From Cutaneotrichosporon cavernicola (Eukaryota > Basidiomycota > Tremellomycetes > Trichosporonales > Trichosporonaceae), in the NCBI RefSeq assembly GCF_030864355.1, contig NC_083396.1, forward strand, positions 1,612,001 to 1,676,000: 64,000 nucleotides of DNA. The letters are read 5' to 3'. A program made the translations under genes and the position numbers. This document shows positions 41,172 to 53,221 of this stretch, piece by piece. A model generated the notes under the pieces. It was not told the DNA's origin. It was given only the letters and a program-made list of their open reading frames with translations, and searched no databases. Each line of letters starts with the position of its first letter. The first letter of the stretch is position 1.

Positions 41172-42286
41172 CTAATGGCCAGTGCTGGCCGATGCCGACA
41201 TGGGCACAGTGCCAAGGTTGGTCGTGCTGGCGCTCGCCGACCCAAACACCGGGACAGACCGGCTGCTCAGCACTTGAACCGACAGGGAGCGGTGGCGTCC
41301 GCCTCCGCGGTTCCAGTAGGGCGTCGGCGTCGGGTTTGGGTTGGTGTATACCTCGTATGGGATCGTCGGTGTCGATGCACCCGTACGGACGTCGATTGTT
41401 GACGACGCTGCCGTGCCGAGGCGCCCCGCGAGCGCACACATCACCAGCTCGCCAGTTGGCGAGAGCGCGCGCGGAAGCGACATGTCCGAGCCATTTGGTG
41501 AGCCCGGCGCCGCCAGAGGCCCGATAGGCACCTCGTGGATACCGGGTGTGTCTAGCGGCGTGTCGCTCGGCGAGTCGTCATGTGCGTCCCCGATGGAGCC
41601 GCCGGGGTGCGCTCCACAGGTGCAGGCGCAAGAGCACTGCTTCGAATATGGAGGGGGCGGTGCTGGCGGAAGCGCGCGGCTCGGCGCAAGACCAGTGTTG
41701 GCGCGCACGGCGTGAAAGTCGGCCGCGAAGTGGGGCATCTGATGTCAGCTGGTGGCCTTGTGCGAAATGCCCAGGGTGGCTGACAGGGCCGGTGGGGACG
41801 CCACACCGCGTGAATGGCTTGGCTTGCCTTTGTGTTCGGGGTATCCACATTCAACACTTGCGGAGGTGCCCGGGGCCACATTATACACTTGCCGAGGTGT
41901 CCGGGCCATTGTTGCAGAACACTCCGGCTGGAAGCAAGACTCACCCGGCGCTCCAGCATGTCGAGCTTGTGCTGGATCTGGAACTTGTTGCGCCCGCGGG
42001 CAAACTTGCCGCGAATGTACGCCTCGAGTACCGCGTAGGCATACCCCGGGTCGGCCAGGGCGCGGGTCGTGTTGAGGGCGTCCGACGCATTCTTTGCGCG
42101 CTTGAACTTGCCGACCGCAGGCTGATCAGAGGCGAACGGGGAGGTAGAGACAAAGGTTACCGCAGCAGACGAGGTGGAGGTAGAGACAAAGGTTTCAGAC
42201 GGGGTGTCGGGAATCATTTTGAGTGGTCGCATGAGATGGAGAATGGCGAGCAGAAACACAGAGCCAGTTGACATGAACGCAGCCAT
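41172..42286 (-). CDS. TM-anchored orphan with PPPY and CxCxCxC motifs
   Basis: Not recognised. Two exons (41945-42286 and 41172-41738) join in frame across a 206-nt intron (GTGAGT ... GCTGACATCAG), giving 302 aa from the ATG at 42286. Residues about 1-24 (MAAFMSTGSVFLLAILHLM) form one hydrophobic segment, a signal anchor or signal peptide. Next come a Ser/Thr stretch and a basic helical block (KFKRAKNASDAL, YIRGKFARGRNKFQI). The second half is Pro/Ser/Thr-rich and holds PPPPY followed by KQCSCACTCGAHPGG, a tight CxCxCxC cluster. The upstream frame stays open to 43153, so the start is uncertain; the longer version is low-complexity and less likely. The C-terminus is Ser/Ala-rich. Confidence 0.6.
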
Positions 42287-42475
42287 TGCAAGAGTCAAGC
42301 CATCGTTATATGCGAGGTGAGGCGGGAGGTTAGGGAGGCGGCCAAGAAGGGGTGGGCGGAGCGCCAACAGGGTGTGAGGCGTCGGCACGGCGTGGCGTAG
42401 CCCGGGCGGAGCGCAAGTAAGATGTGTTGCGTTTGAAGATGGCAATGTATACGCGGCGAGCGGTGCGAAGGAATG

Positions 42476-42538
42476 GTGAGGGTCGATCAAGACAAGGTGA
42501 GGGTCGATCAAGACAAGGTGAGGGTCGATCAAGACAAG
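42476..42538. repeat. 21-bp minisatellite, 3 copies
   Basis: GTGAGGGTCGATCAAGACAA plus one G repeats three times in perfect tandem. Confidence 0.92.
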
Positions 42539-44047
42539 GCGAACCACAAGGGAATGAGGACAAGAGAGGATCGAGCGGGTCAGAAGCGAATAGTGAGACG
42601 AACAGAATGACAGCATCAGCATCTTGGTTCTATCATTACGCCAGTGATACGTACGAGTCTGTCCGGGATCGTCATGCTGTGAGCTGGTCTGGGCAAATGG
42701 GAGGAAGAAAGAGGTGGGCGGTGGGAGCGGTGGGCGAAAGGAGGGGGCGTCAAAAGATGGAAGGGCAACCAGGCCAGACTCTGTCGCGGATTCCGGAGGG
42801 ACGAAAGAAGGGGCTAACGTCGAGCAGCCAGCAGCCCGTTGTGTAGCGATAGTGGAGATCAAGTAAAGAGTAGACAAGTAGAGAAACAAGAAAGTCGACG
42901 AGCGACGTTGAGGTGGTTTACAAGGTGGACCGTGGACCGCGGACCGTGGACTGTGGACCGTGTTGGACCTGGATGTGCGCGGAGTTATCCATGTTCCTTG
43001 ATGTACTCTCCTCTCATACACACACTCTCTCTCCTTACTCCCTCTCTCTTTACTCTCTCTCTTACATTGTATACTGGTCCAAACCAGGCTTGGTAGGAAA
43101 TGGATAAACCCGAAGAACCTAACCGGCTGGCCGGCTGTTAATTGCCAGAGCAATCGACATTACAAAAGTTGACAGCGCCTCAAGCCAACAACCGGAGCAA
43201 GAGCGGCCCACATCGCTTGGCTCGGACCTCTTATTCTCCTCCTGCTCCCTCCTTGGATCTTGAGTGCTCGCTCAAACTCTGAGAGCTACTCAACTCTCGG
43301 GCAGACACGGAGGAACACGAGGGTGCCCTGGTTCCTCCATCTCCCCCTTCCCCCCCAGATTTCCCCTGCCCACCCCACCCCACCCCCGCATTCCTTTGGC
43401 CTCCAGCGTCGGCCAAACGCAAACCCAGCCCACTCAAAGGTGCCAAGATGCTCACAGAGGTAACAGAGGCACCGGAGCCCCCGCGTGGACCGGAACTTGA
43501 GCCATCTAGCGCGCTTAACTGAGCACCTAGGTGGACTTGGTAGCAAGGCTGGACTTGGCAAAGTCTCCGGTGCAAGTCGCTCAAGCCGCTTCAACCGGCC
43601 AATTCTTTGGTGAGCTGGTAAAGGTTTTGCAGCGACTTGTCGTATTTCCGGCCGGCACACCGGGCCGTGTTACGAAGAGTGGGGTGTGATGAACAGCCGC
43701 CTGCACTGCCGCCGGAGATTAGTCCCTCGTTATCACGAGATTGTATGAGACAGGCGGGCCGAGCAGCTGAAATTCAGGCAGCTTGGTGGCCCAAGTGTAC
43801 AAGCTGACAACATGTTGATCCAGGCCGGGCCGACCGCCGGCACGGTCTTACAGCTAAATCGAGGTTTTGCGCACTTCGGGATTTGGCCAACGAAAACCGA
43901 ACACGCCACCACGTGCTCGCTGTCAGACTTGCGCGACCTCAAGCAGTATTCTGCCACGCGACCTCACAAGCAGTATCTGCCACGCGACTGCCGACAGCCA
44001 CGTGGCTTGTCTGAGAGCAGATTGCGAGTATCAACTTGATCTGATTT

Positions 44048-44096
44048 GAACACTCACTGTAGGATCTCATTCAACACTCACTGTAGGATCTCATCT
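44048..44096. repeat. 24-bp direct duplication
   Basis: AACACTCACTGTAGGATCTC plus AT(T/C) occurs twice in tandem. Confidence 0.85.
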
Positions 44097-44839
44097 GGCG
44101 CCGACTGGGCGAGATGACCACCCGAAGATCAAGATCGGAAGAGACGTGCTCAATCTTGCGCCACGCAATGCGCACGCACACCGCGTCCAAGCGCTCGCAC
44201 CTGTCCCAGATCTTATCCCAGATCCCAGTGGCAGAGCTGCTGCCCAAGCGCATCGTGCTGTCAGAGAAGGCATGGTCAGCTCGTTGCGCATTACCTTGGG
44301 CCCTGAAGATCCAACCTCGCATTGTAGCATGGAAAGTGACAGATGGCTTCACTCCACCTGACGGCATTCCGGTCCTACTGATTGGATTCCAGTACTGGCT
44401 TTGAATATCCCGTGACAGGGTGGATTACGAGATTGGCGTTACTGGAATGCAAACCGCCGTGATGTGATGGTAGTCATCACCGTTATCGTCGTGATTGGAT
44501 TCCGGTCCCAGATCCCAGAGTCCAAGATATATTGTCTCGTCCTACATGTTTGCAAACAACCTTGGACACAAGCTTCGGATGTAGGGAAATATCCCATGGT
44601 ACGTCCATGACATGAGATGGGCCACCCGGTGCCTTGGAGGAATTGAAGGCTTATGCGCCAGCAAAGCCGACAACACTGACAGTCAGCTCGACACCTACAA
44701 GGCTCATCTATCTATCGCATTGCATGATTAATGCCAGGGCATGCTACAAATGTTAATGTCCGTGTGGTATCGTGACGGTGATCCAGTGGGGTGGCTACCG
44801 GGGGTATGTAATCTATATTAGGCGTGGTTGGTGGTTTGT

Positions 44840-45323
44840 CTATTGCACAACGAGATTGCTGGGGCGGACACACGCCTTTCCATCCGAAACAAAGCCATCC
44901 TTGCATGACAGGATGACACATGTTCCCGCCTGGCACGCGGTTGCGCGCGTGTTGGCGATGGTGGAACAGTCTTGTCTGGAGTCAGAAACCATATCAATCT
45001 CTTGTCACTAACCCCTTGCCCGTCACTACGCATCCGCCACACTGGTCCAACTCGGTTTGGGGGTCGATACACTCAAAGCCAACTCGGAACCAGTCCGCCA
45101 ACTCATTCAGCTCGCCGCCGTCGGTGAGCGGACAAGCAATGGCTGCGGCAGGACACAAGAAGGAAGAGTATTCCTTCTTCTCTGGGACGGCGCGGCGGCG
45201 GCGCTGGCCCATTCGTTTGGAAGCTTGAGGGGCGCGGGGCTGGAGCTTGGTAGGTGGTTCGGGGTAGGGAGCAGCTAGAGCCAGCCCGAAACAGGCGAGG
45301 AGGAGCAGCACGAAGGGGTACAT
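44840..45323 (-). CDS. secreted Cys-rich protein, CPL1/PriA-like
   Basis: Two exons (45013-45323 and 44840-44975) flank a 37-nt intron (GTTAGT ... TCTGACTCCAG), giving 148 aa. A signal peptide covers residues 1-17 (MYPFVLLLLACFGLALA). KR and RRRR at about 36-43 are candidate Kex2-type cleavage sites. The C-terminal domain shows ECIDPQTELDQCGGC, then GQDCSTIANTRATACQAGTC and CKDG, the CPL1/PriA pattern of basidiomycete secreted proteins, only complete after splicing. In Cryptococcus, Cpl1 is linked to the capsule and host response; that role cannot be carried over. About 10 Cys suggest several disulfides. It has no neighbour of related function. Confidence 0.85.
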
Positions 45324-46591
45324 TTCGAAGAGGCGAGTTGTGGTGCGCGGCCGTGTGGTAAGTGGTGTTGAGGATGGTGTTGAGGATGAGGATGAGGATG
45401 AGGATGAGAATCAAGATGGGGATAAAGTTGGAGTTGGGCCAACAATAGATTGATGAGTGAATGCGCGGCGTGGCGTGGCGCGGCGCGGCGCGGCGCGGTG
45501 ACTACTGGAGGCCGGTGTAGCTGATAGCTGCAAGCTAGGTGTGAGGGTTCACATGCTATTGAATAGCGCAACTAGATTGACTTTGCGGCGCCAGGGCGGA
45601 GCCGGACGCGTAGAGCTTGATGGACATTTTTGCGCCACTTGGCACGCTAGTAGTAGGTTGTAGGTAAAATAGGTGAATACGCCACCCACGCCAGTTAACA
45701 GGGTATCCATTATCAGCGCACGCGGGTGGCTTGTTGGGTTGGTGGAGCCGGGAGCCATGAGCCAGAAGCTACAAGCCATCAAGTGATGGTCACCATACAA
45801 TGTGCATTCTGGGGTTTGTAGCTTGGTATTGTACCTGAGTGTGAACGCGCTACAATCTATATTCAAACGCGTCAATTGAATACCACAAACGCCACTCGGT
45901 GCATCCGGTGCTACTGAAAACCCTAACCCATGACCCAGTTCAGGTCCACAGAACGGTACCAGCGGAGCTTATCCAAACCATCAAATCATCAACCCAGGAA
46001 CGAGGGCTATCATACCACTCTCAACCACACCCTGTATACCCTTCAATTCATATCAGACCAGTTTCCCTTTCCCAATCCTCTGCGTTGGCAAGTTTACAGT
46101 TTCTTGTCATTCACTCAATTGTCAACTCTTCCTCAGTCTCTCAATGCCAGGCAATTCACCATAACCAAGCACGAGCTTCCCGTCTGGCGTACAACAGTGT
46201 TAGGTTGACTGACAAAGGTAATCCACCATCAACTGGGGCCCATGCGGATTATGTACCCACCAAACACTAGAGTGAATTCTTCAACACAGCCACCGACGTC
46301 GCCCTCTTAACTAAACCGTCCACAAACCCCTCATAACCGCACGACCTGCCCTGGTAACCCCGCACCTCGCACCTCGACCTCGCACCTCAAATCCTATCCC
46401 CTATCGGCCGCAGACACGTCACCTCACCACACCTCACCTCACTCAGGAGCGCCTGAAACGTGCTGTCGTTCCCACGGTGGACCAGGAGATTGGAGTGCAG
46501 AACCGAGTCGTTGGTGAGACACCATGGACGCCGGTTAGACAGTAGACAGTAGACACTATCGACGTCAGAGAGGGGATGCTTGCTGCCGGAG

Positions 46592-46687
46592 TGAGACAGT
46601 AATGGAAGCCTAGTGAGACAGTACTGGAAGCGTAGTGAGGCAGTACTGGAAGCGTAGTGAGACAGTACTGGAAGCGTAGTGAGGCAG
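46592..46687. repeat. 22-bp minisatellite, about 4.4 copies
   Basis: Units of TGAG(A/G)CAGTACTGGAAGC plus GTAG, with small variations, in the gene-poor stretch. Confidence 0.9.
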
Positions 46688-48929
46688 GTGGTCCAATGCT
46701 CGTAACCATGCGATCGTCAGCAGTACCCATGGTTTCATGGTTTCGATCACGATACAGCCGTGGCCTGCCGATTTTCGGAGAGTATGGTCTAGCGCCTCAG
46801 TGCTAGACTAACTGTCTTGTCACTGCACGTCACTGATGCGATAAGTGATAAGTATTAGGTGACCTACGCGAAACAAACTACGAGCCACGCGGCTCCCTAG
46901 TCTGCAACACGTGCAACGCCAGAGGTTTCAGGCTAAACCTGGTTAGTTCCAGGAACCCGATACCGCGACACGACACGACGCGCCTCATTGATGCAACATG
47001 TCCACATGGCACATGGTCCTTGGGCACCGTGTGTCCATGCTTGTCCACGCGAGTCCACGCCACTGGAACCAAACATTGGACTGTAAGCGGCAAATAGCTG
47101 GCCCTCACTTGGCCATGTTGGTTGCCACTTAACCTCGAGATCAGCCCATCGTAGAGGCTCTGGGACATTCAACGAGGACATGTGCTGTAAACGGCTGGCC
47201 CGAAGCTGTAGGGATTTATACTGGGGAACCGGGGCCTCAGCGTCGGTATTGGATCAATCGATGAACAGGCCGAGACGCGACTTGTGTCGCAAGTGAGCAG
47301 GAGAATAATTGTGGACATCGAGGTGGAGACCGACGTTTGCCTTGGACTTGTGACCAAGCTGAGTGTGAGTGATTGGCTCAACGCACCACCACCGAGCCGA
47401 AGCCGAGTGACACGAATCGAGGCGGCGTTACTGGTTCTGCCGGTGGAGGTTGCTCAGAAACAGATAGGCGACCAGGCGACCTCCACTTCGCGTATCGCCG
47501 CCATTCCCGCCACCTTGCACACGACCAAACCGACCCCTTGCCATGACATTACATCCTCGCGGACCAAACCCAGAAATCAAGCCTCGTACCAAAATGCCGA
47601 TCACCTCGCAACTAGACGAAAGCGAGGCAATCAGTGGCGAGAGGTCCGAGCCTGCACTGTTGTCTCCGCGGCTACCGTGGGGGGTGCCTGCCTGCGATAT
47701 CCGGGGCTGACCACACTACCACTGGATCCCTGGAAGGCCCTCCTCTTCTTCCCATGGCTGCGTGGCATATGGCATCGCATCGCATACCCGGCTCCCAGTT
47801 ACTTATCGCGCGGATTCTACTGGTAAGACAAGACGTAGCACCGTGGGTTCACCGGCCACCGGCCTGTTGTATCCGGATTCCGACGAGTCCCAGGGCGCAG
47901 GCATACCCGATCCCCACACCACCCTTGTTAGGTCTTTGATCTTATCGATTCTGATGGCTGCTTGATCAGACGAGTCTGTTGACCCCGCGTCCCCCGTCCT
48001 CCCATCCATCACGTGTTTTAGACACCTCGGCGTCGGTGCGAGTCCGGTGGTGACCAAAGGAGTCTAACCGCGCGTAACCGCAAGGTAGTTGACGATGCTG
48101 CCGCCGGCACGGAATTTGGCACGTGGATTTATTAAATAAGGCGGAAGCTGCGGGCCGATGTGAAAATTGGGTGTGCCTGGGGCGGCTAGTTTCACCGCTC
48201 TATTAAGACTGGTTGTAATGGATTGAATAGATCCGGCCGCAGTTTGATTAGGATTGCAAAGGTGGATGAGGAAGAGGTGGAGGTGGAGGGTGGGATGGAT
48301 GATGATTTCGAAAACGGCGCGCCGCGGTCTGTGGGGATCTGAAGCGGTAAAGTTAAGGGTACAACTGATCGTTGGGTAGGGCCTCGGTTGTATTGTTGGG
48401 TTACATTCCTTTAGCTTTTACCTACCTGGCTGCTGGCTGGCTGGCTGGCTGTCTTCAACCAGGCTACTATTATGAGAGCCTGGCCCCAAAGAGCCGGGAC
48501 ACGCGAGATGGCACTATAGCCACAGCCTCCGCCACGTCGTACCATTACATCCTCTACCAGTGGGATCCTGTAGGATCCTGTGGGGAAGGCCCACCTGTTA
48601 CCATCGACGCGTAACCCCACCAACTAACCCCCCCCATCCCACCCATCCCTTCCCCCCCCCCCCAGACTCCCACAATAAAAAGGCCAGCTCACACATTCTT
48701 CTTTCTCTAGCTCTCTGTAGCTTTAGTGAATCGGCCCTCTAACGAACCCCCCTCCCTCACGGGACTCCCCCGCCTAATCCTCCCTTCCTCTCCTCCCAAC
48801 TAGTTCTCTCCTCTCCGCATCTTGTGAGTTACTACAGCTGGGCCACTGCCGCCGGGGTAGCCGGGCAAATCCCACCCAATGCCTCCGACCCCTGCACCGC
48901 CGCTTTACCCGAGCTTTAAATCCCAGTCT

Positions 48930-48937
48930 TGACGTCA
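48930..48937. promoter_or_regulatory. TGACGTCA palindrome upstream of ATP-citrate lyase
   Basis: A perfect CRE-type octamer, the usual bZIP target, 193 bp upstream of the ACL start codon. Function is inference. Confidence 0.4.
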
Positions 48938-49129
48938 CCCATGCTCGCAATGCGATGCGGGGTAGCTTGATCGAGGCTGGAGATGATGAGGGGGCTGGTG
49001 CTGGTGCTGGTGCTGGCAGCGGAGCGGGGAGGGTCCTTTGGTTGCCGGCTGCGGCTGCCAGAAGACGGGATCGTACGGTCATCTGACGCTGCAGCTTCAC
49101 ATTCCCTAACTTAATACATCCCCTCCAAC

Positions 49130-52100
49130 ATGTCTACCAAGGGTGAGTGTTTGGTTATTTGCTTTGGTTGAGTGAGGGAAGGGTACTTTAGGCGCTTGGG
49201 GCGCTTGCTTGTAGAACGAGGGAGCTCCAGACTGGCACGGACGCCTGTGGGTGAAGAGGAACGTGGAGACCCAAGGCAGTTGCAGACCAAAGGTGGAGCT
49301 CGCGAGGTGGGCATGATATTCAAGCAAGCATGACGGCGATGAGAGAGACCTCAGCCCCGACCACAACGGACATTGCTGACAAAAGCTATCCGCGAGTATG
49401 ACGCTAAGCGTCTGGTCAACTACTGGCTCACTCGCTCCCCCACCCCAATCCCCACCGTGACCGAGTCGACCGCCGCCCCCGTGCGCGTCGCTCAGGTCGA
49501 GTGGGATGACGAGTCGTCCTCGCTCCAGCCCACCATCAAGCCCGGTGCCGGCCTCCCCGAGTTCGTCTTCACCGAGCCCAAGCTCGTCGGCAAGCCCGAC
49601 CAGCTCATCAAGCGCCGTGGCAAGGCCGGCCTCCTCTCCATCGGCAAGGACTGGCAGACCACTGGCGACTGGATCGCCCAGCGCGCCGGCAAGCCCGTGA
49701 CCGTCGAGACTACCACCGGTACGCTCAAGACGTTCATCATCGAGCCCTTCCTCCCCCACACTCAGGACACCGAGTACTACGTTTGCATCAACTCGCTCCG
49801 TGACGGTGACTGGATCTACTTCACCCACGAGGGTGGTGTCGACGTCGGAGACGTCGACGCCAAGGCTCTCAAGCTCTTCCTTCCCGTCGGCAAGCCCTTC
49901 CCCGCCCGTGAGGAGGTGATCAAGACGCTCCTCCCCAATGTTCCCGAGAACAAGAAGGACGTCCTCTGTGACTTCATTATCCGCCTCTACGGTGTCTACG
50001 TCGACCTCCACTTTGCCTACCTCGAGATCAACCCCCTCGTCTGCCTCGACCCCGTCGACGGCAAGCCCGCCGAGATCCACTACCTCGACATGGCCGCCAA
50101 GCTCGACCAGACCGCCGACTTCCTTTGTGGCCCCAAGTGGGCCATTGCCCGTGATGACTCGACCCCTGCTGCGGCGGGCAAGGGCCCCATCAAGGCCGAC
50201 CGTGGTCCCCCCATGGTTTGGCCCGCGCCCTTTGGTCGTGACCTCACCAAGGAGGAGGCCTACATCCAGAAGCTCGACGCTTCGACTGGTGCTTCGCTCA
50301 AGCTCACTGTCCTCAACCAGCACGGCTCCGTCTGGACCATGGTTGCCGGTGGTGGTGCTTCCGTTGTCTACTCGGACGCCATCGCCGCTGCTGGCTTTGC
50401 CCACGAGCTCGCCAACTATGGCGAGTACTCGGGTGCCCCCACCGAGGGCCAGACCTACGAGTACGCCAAGACCATCCTCGACCTCATGACCAGAGGCGAG
50501 GCCCTCAAGGGCGGCAAGGTCCTCATCGTCGGCGGCGGTGCCGCCAACTTCTCGGATGTTGCCGCCACCTTCAAGGGTATCATCCGTGCCCTCAAGGAGC
50601 ACAAGGAGGGCCTCATCCGCCACGACGTCAAGATCTGGGTCCGTCGTGCCGGCCCCAACTACCAGGAGGGCCTCAAGGCTATGCGCCTCTGTGGCGAGTC
50701 TCTCGGGGTTCCCATTCACGTTTACGGCCCCGAGGCTCCCATCACCGCCATCGTCCCCATGGCGCTTGGCGTCAACAAGGACAGGGACCTCTCGCGCTCG
50801 ACCTCGTCGGCCTCGATCGCGGCCGCCGTTGAGAACGCAACCAACGGCGGTTCTGCCAAGCGCGCAACTGCCAAGAACCAGGAGCGCGCCGTCATCGGTG
50901 AGATCAAGTCGGACGGCTCGCGCGAGCAGCCGGGCGACCAGATCGTCCACTTTGAGAGTGAGCCGATGCACAAGCGCCCCTGGTTCCGCCCCTTCGACGC
51001 GGCGACCCGGTCGTTCGTCTTCGGCCTCCAGCCCCGTGCCATCCAGGGCATGCTCGACTTTGACTACTCGTGTGGCCGCAAGACCCCCTCGGTCGCCGCC
51101 ATGATCTACCCCTTCGGTGGCCACCACATCCAGAAGTTCTACTGGGGCACCAAGGAGACTCTTCTTCCCGTCTACTCCACCGTGGGCGAGGCCATCAAGA
51201 AGCACTCGGACGTCGACGTCGTTGTCAACTTTGCCTCGTCGCGCTCGGTCTACACCTCGACCCTCGACATCCTCTCGTACCCCCAGATCAAGTCGATTGG
51301 CATTATTGCTGAGGGTGTCCCCGAGCGCCACGCTCGTGAGATCCTCCACCTCGCCGAGGAGAAGAAGGTCATCATCATCGGCCCTGCCACCGTTGGTGGC
51401 ATCAAGCCCGGTTGCTTCCGTATCGGCAACACTGGTGGTATGATGGACAACCTCCTTGCCTGCAAGCTCTACCGCGCCGGCTCGGTCGGCTACGTCTCCA
51501 AGTCGGGTGGTATGTCGAACGAGCTCAACAACATCCTCTCGCAGACCACCGACGGCGTCTACGAGGGTATTGCCATTGGTGGTGACCGCTACCCCGGCAC
51601 CTCGTTCATCGACCACATCCTCCGCTACGAGGCCGACCCCGAGTGCAAGCTCATCCTCCTCCTGGGTGAGGTGGGTGGTACTGAGGAGTACCGCGTCATC
51701 GAGGCCGTCAAGTCTGGCAAGATCACCAAGCCCATTGTCGCCTGGGCCATTGGTACCTGCGCCAAGATGTTCACCTCGGAGGTCCAGTTCGGCCACGCCG
51801 GTTCCATGGCCAACTCGGACATGGAGACTGCCGACGCCAAGAACCTCGCCATGCGTGCCGCTGGCTTCCTCGTTCCCGACACCTTTGAGGACCTCCCTGA
51901 CCTCCTCAAGAATGTCTACGACAAGATGGTCTCGACTGGCGCCATCAAGCCCACGCCCGAGCAGGAGCCTCCTGCCATCCCCATGGACTACCAGTGGGCG
52001 TCCAAGCTCGGCCTCATCCGCAAGCCTGCTGCCTTCATCTCGACCATCTCGGACGAGCGTGGCCAGGAGCTCATGTACGCCGGCATGCGCATCTCGGACG

Positions 52101-52828
52101 TCTTCAAGGAGGACATTGGTATTGGTGGTGTCATCTCGCTCCTCTGGTTCAAGCGCCGTCTCCCGACCTACGCGTGCAAGTTCATCGAGATGGTCCTCCA
52201 GCTCACGGCCGACCACGGCCCGGCTGTCTCGGGTGCCATGAACACCATCATCACAGCCCGTGCCGGCAAGGACCTCATCTCGTCGCTCGTCGCCGGTCTC
52301 CTCACCATCGGTGACCGCTTCGGCGGTGCCCTTGACGGTGCCGCTTCCGAGTTCTCGCGCGGTGTCGCCTCGGGCCACACCCCTCGCGAGTTTGTCGACT
52401 CTATGCGCAAGGCCAACAAGCTCATCCCCGGTATTGGCCACAAGATCAAGTCCAAGACCAACCCCGACCTCCGTGTCGTCCTTGTCGTCGACTACGTCAA
52501 GAAGCACTTCCCTTCGCACAAGACTCTTGACTTTGCCCTCGCTGTCGAGGACGTCACGACCCAAAAGTCCAACACCCTTATCCTCAACGTTGACGGCGCC
52601 ATCGCCGCCTCGTTCTGCGACCTGCTCAGCGGCTGCGGTGCCTTCACCGAGGAGGAGGCCACCGAGTACCTCAAGAGCGGCACGCTCAACGGCCTGTTCG
52701 TTCTTGGCCGCTCGATGGGCTTCATCGGTCACTACCTTGACCAGCGCATGCTCAAGCAGCCCCTCTACCGCCACCCGGCCGACGACATCTTCATCAACAT
52801 GGAGTCGCGCGTCCTCGCTGGCGTTTAA
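49130..52828 (+). CDS. ACL1: ATP-citrate lyase, single-chain (animal type)
   Basis: Makes cytosolic acetyl-CoA and oxaloacetate from citrate, the carbon source for lipid synthesis. A 13-nt first exon (49130-49142, MSTK plus one base) is joined over a 243-nt intron to exon 49386-52828, giving 1151 aa. Order: ATP-grasp/succinyl-CoA-synthetase beta-like part (AIREYDAKRLVNYWL onward), citrate-binding part (about 260-440), then a linker with RSTSSASIAAAVENA. The CoA-binding and alpha-like part follows, with the phospho-His in FGHAGSMANSD (H808 by my count), then the citrate-synthase-like domain at the C-terminus. One chain is the animal and basidiomycete form; ascomycetes use two subunits. No breaks are seen. 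The long antisense frame is a shadow of strong GC3 bias. Confidence 0.97.
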
Positions 52829-53221
52829 GCGGTTGTGCTATAGTCGGAAATATTGTTCCAAAACGTCCCAAAACAAGGACGCTGTAGTTGTACATAGAGT
52901 TAGAAGAAGGGTGATTTCATGCAATGGTCCTTCGTTATCGACTTATGGTTTGTGCACGTGAATCACAAAGGAGTTGGGACCTGATCATTGCACGTGGCGC
53001 TTGCTTGGATCAGGTTAGGCGGCGTCGTACGGTGGGTCGGATTGAGGGGCGGTGTTCCTGGTAGCCGTGCCTTAACGAGCCGGTCCGCGTCAGACCGTCT
53101 CCCCCCCCCCCCGGGGCGTGTCCATCGCCCTTTAACATTGACGACCTTAGACCATTAACCGTCATCTCACATCACTCTTCCTCAACTCAATAGTTCACGT
53201 TACACGTCGACACAAACCAAA
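52829..53221. other. intergenic (ACL 3' flank, SEC2 promoter)
   Basis: A C12 run lies at 53101-53112. No gene is seen. Confidence 0.6.

Larger units (their letters stand above)
42287..44839. other. 2.5-kb intergenic, no confident gene
   Basis: Contains a 21-bp minisatellite (42476-42538), a CT-rich tract near 43010-43070 and a 24-bp duplication (44048-44096). One open stretch with coding-like composition lies at about 44055-44353 (see findings). Other frames look random. Confidence 0.55.
45324..49129. other. 3.8-kb gene-poor region and ACL leader
   Basis: No frame here has splice logic, motifs or the codon bias of neighbouring genes. It includes a GATGAG tract near 45380-45410, a 22-bp minisatellite (46592-46687), a C12 run (48652-48663) and a TGACGTCA palindrome (48930-48937). 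The last about 450 bp are CT- or GC-rich leader of the ATP-citrate lyase gene. A non-coding RNA cannot be excluded. Confidence 0.55.

Noticed and set aside
40130..41527. 465-codon plus-strand frame over the mini-protein B locus
   Set aside because: It is antisense to the two-exon gene. Differences between the paralogues fall at third positions of the minus-strand frame, not of this one.
41945..43153. Long N-terminal extension of the TM orphan
   Set aside because: The stretch upstream of 42286 is Leu/Pro/His low-complexity, includes the 21-bp minisatellite and lacks codon bias.
49106..52774. 1222-codon antisense open frame over ATP-citrate lyase
   Set aside because: It mirrors the ACL gene; strong C-ending codon bias removes antisense stops. 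The product is Val/Asp/Glu/Gly-rich with no domain.
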